A stretch of 46,642 nt of DNA from a bacterium (lineage in GTDB: Bacteria > Hydrothermota > Tepidihabitantia > Tepidihabitantales > Tepidihabitantaceae), in contig DATJQV010000080.1 in assembly GCA_035505375.1 (NCBI GenBank), positions 1-46,642 of the forward strand. Direction: 5' to 3'. A program made the position numbers and the translations under genes. The notes under the pieces are model-generated. The model saw only the letters and a program-made list of their open reading frames with translations, did not search any database and had not been told where the DNA came from. Numbering within the stretch: position 1 is the stretch's first letter; every line of letters starts with the position of its first letter. This document shows positions 7,571 to 15,485 of this stretch, in pieces.

Positions 7571-8887
7571 TCACACCCGCCGCACCGTGCCGCTCAGCTC
7601 CTTGCGCAGCATGCGCGCAGGCGCGCTGTAGGTCGGGCGTGCGACGATCGTCACCTTATACTCGCCCTGGGTTACGAACTTCCCGGCATTGTCGCGGCCG
7701 TCCCAGACAATCAGCACCTCCCCGGGACGGTGCTCATGCGGGGGAGCCAGGGAACGAACCAGTTTACCGGAGGAGTCGGCGATGTCTACTGTAATGTCGG
7801 CCATTTCGGTCACGTAGAGGGCGATGGTCGTGCCGGGTTTGAGCGAGTCGAACTCGGCCGGGTAGAAGCCGATCAGATACGCGTCAAGTCCGACCCAGTA
7901 GTACTGACCACCGTCCGCCTCGGAGATGAAGACCTGGCCGAGCCGGCGCCAGATGGTGATGCCGGTCGGCGAATCGAAGGTCGTGCCTTCATTGCCCTGG
8001 CGGCCGAACGACACGATGTACCTCAGTTCGGGGTCGAAGAGGTGTATCTCGGAATTGACCTGGTCGGTGACGTAGACGTTGCCGTGACGGTCGAAGGCGC
8101 AGTACGCGAAGCCGGCGGAATCGACGCCGATGCGGCGCTTGTCGATCGTCCGCTGTTCCTGACCGTCGTCCAGCGAGAACTGGCTGATGCGGGTTCGGCC
8201 GCGGTCGATCACGACCGCGGCATTGATGCCGAACTCGTTGTAGTCGGCCTTCGGGTCAAGTACGCTGATGCCGGTCGGTCCCTCCAGGTCCTGAGTCCAG
8301 GTCGTGACCAGCCTGCCCAGCGAGTCGAACACCGCCACCCGGTTGTTCCCGCTGTCGGCGACGTAGACCCGGCCGCGCGAGTCCATGGCGACATCCATCG
8401 GCGACTTGAGCCGCGCCCCCTCATTCGTCATTCCGGTTGCTTTATCCGGAATCACCCCGATCCAGCTCAGTTGCGTATTGTGGTACCTCAACCTGACCAC
8501 CCGGTCGTTACGGGTGTCGGCCACGTACACCGTGCCGTACTTGTCGCAGCAGATGCCGTGAGGATGGTTGAAATGGCCGGTGTCGTTGCCCTGCGATCCG
8601 TAGATGCGCGGCTCGACAAGCTTCACATTGTAGACAATCTGGCTCGTGCCCGAGTTGACCGCGAATAAGGTCAGGATGTGGTCGTCGGTCGATGTCGTCG
8701 GGTCATCCTCCTCCACCATTTTGGCTCCGCACATCCCTTCCGGATCGTCGAGCTTGAAACTCCTGCCGAGATAAAGACTGATGTACAGCGAGCCGACACG
8801 ATTGAAGCCCATGGTGTGGCTGAACGGCGGCACCATGAGGGTCGTCGGTTCGGTGGCAATTAGTGCGAGGAGAAGCGCGAACGGCAC
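7571..8887 (-). CDS. Secreted NHL-repeat beta-propeller with FlgD-like C-terminal domain
   Basis: 438 residues. NHL-type blades are clear: FNHPHGICCDKYGTVYVADT, LKSPMDVAMDSRGRVYVADS with GNNRVAVF, and FDRHGNVYVTDQVNSEIHLF. The last 90 residues form a FlgD/sorting-like Ig domain ending in LIVWDGRDNAGKFVTQGEYKV. The protein is exported (hydrophobic N-terminus MPFALLLALIA). It probably binds or scaffolds other surface molecules. GTG start at 8887 is seven nt downstream of a -10 box, so the mRNA should be leaderless. First gene of the four-gene envelope operon that ends at 3287. Confidence 0.8.
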   Translation of the reverse strand: MPFALLLALIATEPTTLMVPPFSHTMGFNRVGSLYISLYLGRSFKLDDPEGMCGAKMVEEDDPTTSTDDHILTLFAVNSGTSQIVYNVKLVEPRIYGSQGNDTGHFNHPHGICCDKYGTVYVADTRNDRVVRLRYHNTQLSWIGVIPDKATGMTNEGARLKSPMDVAMDSRGRVYVADSGNNRVAVFDSLGRLVTTWTQDLEGPTGISVLDPKADYNEFGINAAVVIDRGRTRISQFSLDDGQEQRTIDKRRIGVDSAGFAYCAFDRHGNVYVTDQVNSEIHLFDPELRYIVSFGRQGNEGTTFDSPTGITIWRRLGQVFISEADGGQYYWVGLDAYLIGFYPAEFDSLKPGTTIALYVTEMADITVDIADSSGKLVRSLAPPHEHRPGEVLIVWDGRDNAGKFVTQGEYKVTIVARPTYSAPARMLRKELSGTVRRV

Positions 8888-8894
8888 TGAAGAT

Positions 8895-8922
8895 ATACTA
8901 ACCTCACCTCGCAGCTAGTCAA
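8895..8922 (-). promoter_or_regulatory. Promoter of the NHL-PorV-kinase-parvulin operon
   Basis: Minus strand TTGACT (8922-8917), 16-bp spacer, TAGTAT (8900-8895), then 7 nt to GTG at 8887, which predicts a leaderless transcript. Confidence 0.7.
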
Positions 8923-8942
8923 GCGGCCTGGGCCGGGTGCGA

Positions 8943-11561
8943 TTAGGGTGAGGACTGCGAGCCCGGCCTGGAGAAGAGGCGCTGCCAGCGCGGGTCGCCG
9001 TGCAGTGCGTTGAAGTCGGAATCAGTCCGGGCATCGCGGAGCAACGCCGGGGCGCGGTCCTGAAGCAGCTCCAGCAACTCGAAGGCCTTGTCCTTGTCGG
9101 CAGCCTTGGCGCACGCACAAGCCCAGTTGAAGAGCGCCTCGTAGTAGTCGGGTTTGACTTCGATGGCGCGCTGGAACCTGGCGTACGCTTCCCCGGCTGT
9201 CGTTCGGGCTTCGCCTCCGGTCTGGAGCAGAGCCAGATCGCCGAGTGCGACGCCCCAGTTGCTGAACGCCACGTGGAAGTCGGGCTTGAGTTCCGTGGCA
9301 CGCTGGTACTTGTCGCAGGCCTCCCTCAATGTGGCACGGGCTTCGTCGCCGGTCTGGAACGAGGCCAGGTGGGCGAGTGCGCTGCCCCAGTTGTTGAACG
9401 CCGCGTCGAAGTCAGGCCTTTGTTCGGTGGCGCTCTGGAACCTGGCGCAGGCCTCTTCGAACGTGGCCCTGACTTCATCGCCGGTCTGGAACAGGGCCAG
9501 GTCATAGAGCGCGTTGCCCCAGTTGTTGAACGCCTCGTGGAGGTCGGGCTTGAGTTCGGTAGCTCGCTGGAACCTGGCACAGGCGTCCTTGAAGGTGGCC
9601 CTGGCCTCATCGCCGGTCTGCTGCTTGGCCAACTCGTAAAGGGCGCGGCCCCAGTTATTGAATGCCTCGTATTTGTCAGGCTTGATTTCGGTGGCGCGCT
9701 GGAACCGGGCGCAGGCCTCCTTGAATGTGGCCACGGCCTCGCCGCCGGACAGGAGCCGGGCCAGGTCATAGAGCGCGTTTCCCCAGTAGTTGAACGCCAC
9801 GTGGAAGTCGGGCTTGATCTCGGTAGCACGCTGGTACTTGTCGCAGGCCTCCCGCAATGTGGCCTTGACTTCGTCGCCGGTCTGGAGACGGGCAAGGTCA
9901 AAGAGCGCGTTGCCCCAGTTGTCGAAGGCCGCGTGCAAGTCGGGTCTGAGTTCGGTGGCGCGTTGCAACCGGGCACAGGCCTCCTTGAATGTGGCTCTGG
10001 CCTCGTCGCCGGTCTGGAGCAGGCCCAGGTCATAAAGTGCATTGCCCCAGTAGTTGAATGCCGTGTAGATGTCTGGTTTGAGTTCGGTCGCGCGCCGGAA
10101 CTTGTCGCAGGCCTCCGTGAATGTAGCCCTGGCTTCATCGTCGGTCTGGAGCAGTGCCGATTCGTAGAGTGCGCGGCCCCAGGTGTTGAACGCCTCAGGC
10201 TGGTCAGGCTTGATATCCGTGGCGCGCCGGAACTTGTCGCAGGTCTCGCCGAGTGCGGTCCTGGCGTCGTCGCCGGTCTGGAGCCGGGCCAGCTCGTAAA
10301 GTGCATTGCCCCAATTGTACAGCGCGCGGTGCAGGTCGGGTTTGACCTCGGCAGCGCGTTCGAACCGGGCACAGGCGTCCCGGAACAAGGCCACTGCCTC
10401 GTCGCCGGTCTGGGACCGGGCCATGTCAGCGAGTGCGACACCCCAGTCATCGAACGCATGACCAAGCGGGTCGAATGCGTCGGTTGCATCGAGCTTCCTG
10501 GCTTGCTCCAGCAGGTAGTCCAGCGCGCCCGTGTCCGCCTCGGCCCACGCTTCGCGGGCCTGTTTCACGACCGTGTCGCGCTCGATGGGCAGCTTTCCAT
10601 CTTCGCGCGGGCAGGCCGCCTCATTCCTTTCGAAGCAGTCTATCGCCGTGGCTGCCCAGTGTTTCCCCACTTCCGCAAGGTCGGTCTCCTCGACCGCGGC
10701 CACCTGTTCCAGGGTTTCACGCAGGTAGGAGAAGGGTTCCACCGTCATAGCCGAGCATTCGATGCCGAGCGCCCGTGCGAGGCGCATGAAGAACAGGTCG
10801 GCATCCTGGTTGCGTACGCAGTATGCGAGATTCGCGTCTACGCCGAACAACCCGTCCCGGACGTGTGACTTCGGTTCGGCGTCTCCGTGGAGGGTCCAGT
10901 AGAGACCGTGCGGATGCTGCCCGTGCCTGCAGAGAATGTCGAACACCGGGTCATTCTCGCCGCCGTAACCCACGACGATAAGGGTCCTGTCGTCGAGCAC
11001 GGAGTAGAGAACGCTCGCCAGCCGTGCCCTTGCCGCCCGGTCTTCTTTGATCATCTGCGTCGTGCGGAACGCCCCGCCTTGGCCGTGAAGGTGAAGTACC
11101 GCGGGGGAGATGGCCCGTGCAGGGTCAATGGTGCCGACGTTCGCAACGTCATACACGTAGTGGTTCACGTTGGCGAAGGCCAGGCCGCGCACTGCGAGAG
11201 AGTCGAAGTTGGTGGTCAGAATCCAATCGACCAGGCCGTGCTTGACCAGGCAGGCGGCGTAGAGGTGCGCCATGTTTATTCTGGCCTTGCTCAAGTACCG
11301 GTCGAGTACTGCGGCACGCTGGTTCGCGTCGAGCCCTGCCACGAAGCTCGCGTAGTCCGGCAGGCGCTCGCGGTTGAACCCCGGGAACCTGTCCGCGTAC
11401 TGGTCGAAGTTATCCATCACGATTTCCGCGGCAAGTGGGATGCCGGCTGAGCGGGAAGCACCCGCGCCCAGTAGCAGCGCAGCCTTGCGGTCCTGCTTCT
11501 CGTTGTCCCTCAGCTTCCGTGCGATGTCATCAATCGCAGCCAGGCGGCACGACTCCATCAT
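8943..11561 (-). CDS. SIR2-domain protein with long TPR-type repeat array
   Basis: About 872 residues. The N-terminal SIR2 domain (1-270) shows GAGAS at 32-36 (NAD loop), TTNFD with N118, LHLHG with H159 at the catalytic position, and VVGYGGENDPVF. From about residue 365 to 840 there are ten copies of a 44-residue unit (consensus FNNWGNALYDLA then ACARFQRATELKPD), each 132 bp, so alike in DNA that recent expansion is likely. SIR2 domains of this bacterial type are NAD-consuming enzymes in several anti-phage systems (Thoeris ThsA, DSR and others), usually fused to a sensor; a repeat array would be the sensor here. Three ATG codons stand in a row at 11564, 11561 and 11558; the second is 6 nt from the -10 box and is preferred. 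It stands alone as a transcription unit. Defence role is inference. Confidence 0.85.
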   Translation of the reverse strand: MMESCRLAAIDDIARKLRDNEKQDRKAALLLGAGASRSAGIPLAAEIVMDNFDQYADRFPGFNRERLPDYASFVAGLDANQRAAVLDRYLSKARINMAHLYAACLVKHGLVDWILTTNFDSLAVRGLAFANVNHYVYDVANVGTIDPARAISPAVLHLHGQGGAFRTTQMIKEDRAARARLASVLYSVLDDRTLIVVGYGGENDPVFDILCRHGQHPHGLYWTLHGDAEPKSHVRDGLFGVDANLAYCVRNQDADLFFMRLARALGIECSAMTVEPFSYLRETLEQVAAVEETDLAEVGKHWAATAIDCFERNEAACPREDGKLPIERDTVVKQAREAWAEADTGALDYLLEQARKLDATDAFDPLGHAFDDWGVALADMARSQTGDEAVALFRDACARFERAAEVKPDLHRALYNWGNALYELARLQTGDDARTALGETCDKFRRATDIKPDQPEAFNTWGRALYESALLQTDDEARATFTEACDKFRRATELKPDIYTAFNYWGNALYDLGLLQTGDEARATFKEACARLQRATELRPDLHAAFDNWGNALFDLARLQTGDEVKATLREACDKYQRATEIKPDFHVAFNYWGNALYDLARLLSGGEAVATFKEACARFQRATEIKPDKYEAFNNWGRALYELAKQQTGDEARATFKDACARFQRATELKPDLHEAFNNWGNALYDLALFQTGDEVRATFEEACARFQSATEQRPDFDAAFNNWGSALAHLASFQTGDEARATLREACDKYQRATELKPDFHVAFSNWGVALGDLALLQTGGEARTTAGEAYARFQRAIEVKPDYYEALFNWACACAKAADKDKAFELLELLQDRAPALLRDARTDSDFNALHGDPRWQRLFSRPGSQSSP

Positions 11562-11567
11562 CATTGG

Positions 11568-11596
11568 ATTCTAGGGCGAACGAAGTCCCCAGTCAA
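11568..11596 (-). promoter_or_regulatory. Promoter of the SIR2-TPR gene
   Basis: Minus strand TTGACT (11596-11591), 17-bp spacer, TAGAAT (11573-11568), then 6 nt to ATG at 11561. Leaderless start predicted. Confidence 0.65.
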
Positions 11597-11857
11597 CTGG
11601 ACGGGCGACGGGGCATGAGCTGCGTCAGGAGGCCCTTGACCTTCTCGCCGAACTTGCGGCGATGAAAGTACGTGGAATCGGAGCGTAGCCTGAAGCCCGA
11701 AGCAAGAGCCGCATCGCTGCCAGTCGGCAATCGACGACTGTGTGCGGCGAAGGTCCAGACCCGGTCGTGCACTCAATGCAAACACCGGCGGGTCTAAATG
11801 GGGACCCATTTCCCGTCTTTCCGCGACTAAGTTGCTGAGCTGGAGCGCGTTGGCCAA

Positions 11858-12250
11858 TGGAAACGGCCGGAAATGACGCTTCGGGAATCGCCTTGGGAAC
11901 CGTTCCGGGAACGGTTCGGGGGGCGGCTCTCGGAGGGACTGCTGACGTGATTAGCCGGGCGACTTCGACGGCGTATCCCAAGACGGTTCCGGCTGCGATT
12001 GGCGTATGGAATCCGGATGCGACTTGCGAATAGGTGTGGATGGTGACTTGAGATGCGACGTGCCCCGCGACTCTCAGCGTGGTTGACAGGGCTACCTGCG
12101 AAGTGACTTGCGGAGGGATTCTCAGGAGGACCTGCTGCGCGGTTTGCACAGCGACTTGGGCGGCAGGTCGTGAGGTTCCGGACTGGGTTCGGTCTGCCGG
12201 GTTGTGGCGGACTAACCTCTCCGGTTGGACGACCTTGGCACGGACATCCG
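11858..12250. repeat. Array B: degenerate 12-bp-period tandem array
   Basis: Units such as ggaaccgttccg, ggaacggttcgg, gatgcgacttgc, gaagtgacttgc, ggagggattctc, aggaggacctgc and acagcgacttgg follow each other at 12-bp steps. A core of GNGACTTG(C/G) is the commonest. Several units are self-complementary (ggaaccgttcc, ggaacggttc). The array lies in the 738-bp gene-free stretch 11562-12299. From 11597 to 11857 I see no gene that I can support, only a short open frame without family resemblance. No protein is proposed from the array's own open frames. Confidence 0.65.
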
Positions 12251-12299
12251 GGCCCTTATTGATGACGTAGACGCTGGGCGAAGAGCGCGGGGAGTCGAG

Positions 12300-12710
12300 C
12301 TACCGCCTCTTGTGCGTCGGCTTGGCCTCGTTCTCGGCGACGCGGGCTTTGACCATGCGCCGCACGAGCGCGGAGGGGATAGGTTCATCTGCGTGGAAGC
12401 GGATCGTGCCTTTGCTGGTGCTGTACTTCTTCAGTTCGGCCGCGAACTTGCGGACAGTGGTCGCCCCGGCCGGGAAGAAACTGACGTGGTCCTTGAACGC
12501 CGCGTATCCGACAAGGTAGCCGTTCTGCCTGAATCCGGGCATGCTCCAGAAGATGCCTTCGGTTGCATCCGGAGCAGCGGCCCTGATGTCCTTGCGCAGT
12601 TTCTCCAGCGTCTTCCTGGTATCTTCGGGCAGCTTAGCAAGGTATTCTTCTACCGCACGGACTCCCTTTTCCTGCTCCCGTCCGCGCGCCTGCGTTCTTG
12701 GCTTCTGCAT
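12300..12710 (-). CDS. DUF1801 (YdhG-like) small protein
   Basis: 136 residues with the full DUF1801 pattern: VEEYLAKLPEDTRKTLEKLR, AAPDATEGIFWSMPGF, YLVGYAAFKDHVSFFP, then SKGTIRFHADEPIPSALV. The family has an SRPBCC-unlike small alpha/beta fold linked to iron handling in some bacteria (YdhG/Fra), but the function is not settled. The first residues (MQKPRTQARGREQ) are encoded in a low-complexity gcttctg-type patch that runs on upstream, so the true start could be a little different. It follows the NYN gene by 57 bp on the same strand. Confidence 0.8.
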   Translation of the reverse strand: MQKPRTQARGREQEKGVRAVEEYLAKLPEDTRKTLEKLRKDIRAAAPDATEGIFWSMPGFRQNGYLVGYAAFKDHVSFFPAGATTVRKFAAELKKYSTSKGTIRFHADEPIPSALVRRMVKARVAENEAKPTHKRR

Positions 12711-12767
12711 TCTGGCTTCTAGCCTCTGGCTTCTGACCTCGACCGGTCCTTGGAAGCGGCTCCCGCC

Positions 12768-13382
12768 CTAGAACTCGTAGGTAATCGTGTTGTTCGTCTC
12801 GGAAATCATGCCTTTGGTCTGCATCGTGCCGATGATGTGGTCGATTTCCTGCCGGCTGATCTTCTTCTGGAACATGGCGGAGATGGCCTGCGACAGGGTC
12901 TTGCGTTTGCGCGGGCGGGCCCGTTTCTCTACCTTGCCGAGGACATGGATGACACGCTGCAGCCTCGCGTCTTCCGCGGCCGGGGCAGGCGCTGCCGCCG
13001 CGGCCTTGTGGTGAAGCTCGTTGAGGTTCCCGATACGCCGGGACTTCATGCCGTTGGCGTTCAGATACTTGATGAGCGGGTCGAATCCTTTGTCGCGTGA
13101 GAGCACCAGGCATTCGGGCTTGGGCGTCTGGTCGTATGCCCGACCGAGCTGGAAGGCGATGAAGAAATCGAGCGCGTTGCTGCCGTTCCCGGTTATCTTC
13201 TGCCATTCGACCCGCCCGCCGAGCTGCTGTGCCCGCGTCACGAGGTCAAAGGGAACGCTCTTCTGGTCCGCGCCGACGAAGATGATTACGCGGTAGCTGT
13301 CGTCGAGGTTTGCCAGCTCCACCTGCTGCACGTTCTCGAAGTCCACGAGCAGCAGTTGCGTCTTTTCATGTGTAGTTTGCAT
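12768..13382 (-). CDS. NYN/PIN-like nuclease with C-terminal winged-helix-like domain
   Basis: 204 residues. The first 125 have the acidic pattern of PIN/NYN ribonucleases: LLLVDFENVQ (D14, N17), NGSNALDFFIAFQLG (D72) and VLSRDKGFDPLI (D97, D101). An Ala-rich linker at about 127-140 leads to a helical basic C-terminal part (KRKTLSQAISAMF, IDHIIGTMQTKGMI) that looks like a small winged helix. Proteins of this kind are predicted to cut RNA; the target is unknown. The -10 box lies 8 nt upstream of the ATG, so the transcript is nearly leaderless. Confidence 0.75.
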   Translation of the reverse strand: MQTTHEKTQLLLVDFENVQQVELANLDDSYRVIIFVGADQKSVPFDLVTRAQQLGGRVEWQKITGNGSNALDFFIAFQLGRAYDQTPKPECLVLSRDKGFDPLIKYLNANGMKSRRIGNLNELHHKAAAAAPAPAAEDARLQRVIHVLGKVEKRARPRKRKTLSQAISAMFQKKISRQEIDHIIGTMQTKGMISETNNTITYEF

Positions 13383-13390
13383 CGGCTTCG

Positions 13391-13419
13391 ATTCTCGGTC
13401 GGCAGGGGCCGAATGTCAA
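13391..13419 (-). promoter_or_regulatory. Promoter of the NYN nuclease gene
   Basis: Minus strand TTGACA (13419-13414), 17-bp spacer, GAGAAT (13396-13391), 8 nt to ATG at 13382. Confidence 0.5.
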
Positions 13420-13467
13420 GCAAGGTCAAGGCACCCGGAACCGAGATGCGGCTGCTCGTCGGACGCG

Positions 13468-14703
13468 CTAGTCGGTCACCACCGCCCTTGCCGTCTGCGC
13501 ACCTGATTTCACAAAGTACGCGCCTGCCCTGCGCACCGGCAGGAACTTCGTACCCGCAACCGCCGTCAGACTCAGTACGGCTCGGCCCGTCGCGTCGAAC
13601 ACGGTGATGGGGACGCTCGCGCCAGTGTGAAGCGCGATGCCCTGGCGGCAGGGATTGGACAAGACTCTGATGCCTGCCGGCAGGGATGCAGGGGCCTTCT
13701 CCTCGGCTACGCCATGGACCCATGGTCCGCCGCCGTCGGTGGTCTTGAGAATCGTGCCGTTGCCGCCAACTGCGTAACCGGTATCGCCGCCATGCGGGAA
13801 GCACAGGCCGTAGATCGGTTCGGTAGTAGCTCTGTCCTTTGTAGCCCAGATCTCGAGGGCACTATGCGTTACGCCGATAAACCCGCTGTCACCGCAAATG
13901 AACGCGAGGGTGTCAAGCGGCATGCATATCCCGTGGAAACCACCGGCAACGTAGGGACATCTCACAGTATCCCAAATCGGGCCGAAGGTCGCGGTGTAGC
14001 GGACGATGCCGTAACCCGTAACTGTATCTTGCCCGATGAGGTAGCCCTTGTCCGGGTTGGTGGGCGAGAACGCAGCGCCGGCCAGCGTTGCTGAAGGTGC
14101 CCCGGAGTTCTGATAGCCGCTGTTCCCTATGACAAGTCCCTTGACGCCGACAACCACGCCTTGGCTGTCCGTCGCGAAAGCGGCGCTGGTTGACCGGTCC
14201 AGAGGCCCTCCCACGACATGGTACGTCCAGCTGCTGCCGCCATCAGTGCTCTTGAGAACCGAGGCCAGGCTATCCGTGTGCAGCACTCCAATCCAAACGG
14301 TATGGCTTTTTGAGGGGAACGACACGTAGGTCAGCGGGTCGTAGGTGGGAGAGGCGGGTTTCATCCAGGTTGCTCCACCATCAGTGGTCATGACGATTGC
14401 TCCAACGTCCCCGACCGCAACACCGTTGTTGTCGTCCTTGAAGAAGACCGCCCTCAGCCCCATCAACGTCCCTGGGTTCTGGAATACCCATGTCGCACCG
14501 CCATCGGTGGTCTTGTAGACTGAGCCCCCACTCGACGCCGGTGCGCCGACCGCGTATCCGACCTGCGTGCCCTCAGGGAAACTTACACCCCTCAGGTCAT
14601 CCATCGTGCCCGAGGTCAGCTTTGTCCAGCCCGCGAGGGCAATAGAGCATAGCAGCGCGATGCTGCCCAACACTGCCGCGTTACGCCGAAGTACCACGTC
14701 CAC
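13468..14703 (-). CDS. Secreted BNR/Ycf48-like propeller with type IX-style sorting domain
   Basis: 411 residues. Signal segment (NAAVLGSIALLCSIALA), then repeats with the Asp-box-like signature KTTDGGATW, MTTDGGATW and KSTDGGSSW, and GNGTILKTTDGG near 330, as in Ycf48/BNR beta-propellers. The C-terminal 80 residues (IRVLSNPCRQGIALH...VFDATGRAVLSL...GAYFVKSG) form a Por-type sorting domain. The protein is likely exported and anchored on the cell surface. GTG start at 14703 has AGGAGG 4 nt upstream; a second GTG two codons on is possible. A promoter at 14851-14878 leaves a leader of about 140 nt. Confidence 0.75.
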   Translation of the reverse strand: MDVVLRRNAAVLGSIALLCSIALAGWTKLTSGTMDDLRGVSFPEGTQVGYAVGAPASSGGSVYKTTDGGATWVFQNPGTLMGLRAVFFKDDNNGVAVGDVGAIVMTTDGGATWMKPASPTYDPLTYVSFPSKSHTVWIGVLHTDSLASVLKSTDGGSSWTYHVVGGPLDRSTSAAFATDSQGVVVGVKGLVIGNSGYQNSGAPSATLAGAAFSPTNPDKGYLIGQDTVTGYGIVRYTATFGPIWDTVRCPYVAGGFHGICMPLDTLAFICGDSGFIGVTHSALEIWATKDRATTEPIYGLCFPHGGDTGYAVGGNGTILKTTDGGGPWVHGVAEEKAPASLPAGIRVLSNPCRQGIALHTGASVPITVFDATGRAVLSLTAVAGTKFLPVRRAGAYFVKSGAQTARAVVTD

Positions 14704-14850
14704 ACTTCCTCCTCTTTCTGCCCTTCCTTGGATGCGAGACTTCTAGTTGCCCGTGTTCCTTCTCGTTCCGGCACGCCTTGTCCACGAGTGACCGGCCGGG
14801 AGCCATGGTTCACGTGCCGGCGAGGGAGGCCGCACGAGGCGCGATAATGT

Positions 14851-14878
14851 AGTTTAGCTCCCTGCTCCTGACTGTCAA
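14851..14878 (-). promoter_or_regulatory. Promoter of the BNR cargo gene
   Basis: Minus strand TTGACA (14878-14873), 16-bp spacer, TAAACT (14856-14851). Confidence 0.5.
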
Positions 14879-15192
14879 TGACCAGAGGTTGACGCGGACT
14901 GTGTCATCTCATAATCCGACAGTGAACGGGAGTGGGTGCGGCGTGCACAACGTGTGTCAGCGGGCTTCGCGCAGGTCTTGGCTCGCCCGCGTCACCATCA
15001 CCCTTCCCTCCCGTTCAACGGGGAGGGAACATTAGGGAGGGGGAAGGGTATTGCGATGCAGGGGTGAAGGTCAGCACGTCGAAATGAAGGCCGTCCCTGC
15101 ACCCGGGTTATCCGATGCCCGATTCAGGGAAGACGTGAGCGTGCGGCAAAGCACATGTAGGCGCACGCAGCAAGGCGGGCGCGCCCGTTAGA
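14879..15192. other. Gene-free stretch with a perfect inverted repeat
   Basis: No coding sequence is supported here. A perfect 9-bp stem ttccctccc/gggagggaa (15004-15012 and 15021-15029) with loop gttcaacg is followed by a related purine-rich run (gggaggggg). It may end transcription from either side or be one of the mini-repeats common in this genome. Confidence 0.4.
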
Positions 15193-15212
15193 CAGCCAAC
15201 TGGCGTTGGCTG
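15193..15212 (-). terminator. Hairpin after the lipoprotein remnant
   Basis: Arms cagccaac and gttggctg with a 4-nt loop, directly after the TAG at 15216. There is only a weak T tract (TCTAA) on the minus strand, so termination is likely but not certain. Confidence 0.4.
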
Positions 15213-15215
15213 CAG

Positions 15216-15410
15216 CTACTTGCCCTGTGTCGGGGTTTTGGGGTTGGTCTTTCCTGTTGTGTCGGGCTTAGCAGACGGTGTTACGTGGGCTGAATCGGGC
15301 CTGACCGGCCGCTGGTGAAAGCTCGGTCAGCCGCCACCGGTTCCACAACCGACCATGGTCATTACCACAAATGACAACACCAGCAACCGCCAACTCACTA
15401 CTCTCTTCAT
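15216..15410 (-). pseudogene. Mini-lipoprotein gene interrupted by an in-frame TGA
   Basis: Minus-strand ATG at 15410 encodes a lipoprotein signal (MKRVVSWRLLVLSFVV then MTMVGCGTGGG, lipobox Cys at 22). A TGA at 15329-15327 follows, and the same frame then continues with a typical P/T/K-rich lipoprotein tail (VTPSAKPDTTGKTNPKTPTQ) to TAG at 15216. Intact length would be about 64 residues. The composition on both sides of the TGA supports one original gene. Either it is inactivated by a nonsense change, the TGA is a sequence error, or it is read through. TGA serves as a normal stop in neighbouring genes. It sits 76 bp after the GT39-TPR gene. Confidence 0.55.
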
Positions 15411-15485
15411 GTCCTATTAGACCCGTTAGTCACCTGCCGGGTGCTACCGGTACGTGGGAGGTTAAGGTCGATCGTTTACTTAAGG

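Noticed and set aside
7166-8668. 500-codon plus-strand frame opposite the NHL gene
   Set aside because: Composition (R/V/G/D-rich) is that of an antisense shadow; the minus-strand NHL repeats are unmistakable.
9000-10868. Long plus-strand open frame opposite the SIR2-TPR gene
   Set aside because: It is the mirror of a high-GC 132-bp repeat, has no family resemblance and lies fully over a clear gene.
11593-11772. 59-residue minus-strand frame ending at the SIR2 promoter
   Set aside because: GTG start and basic C-terminus look possible, but there is no ribosome site, no family and it overlaps the -35 of the next gene.
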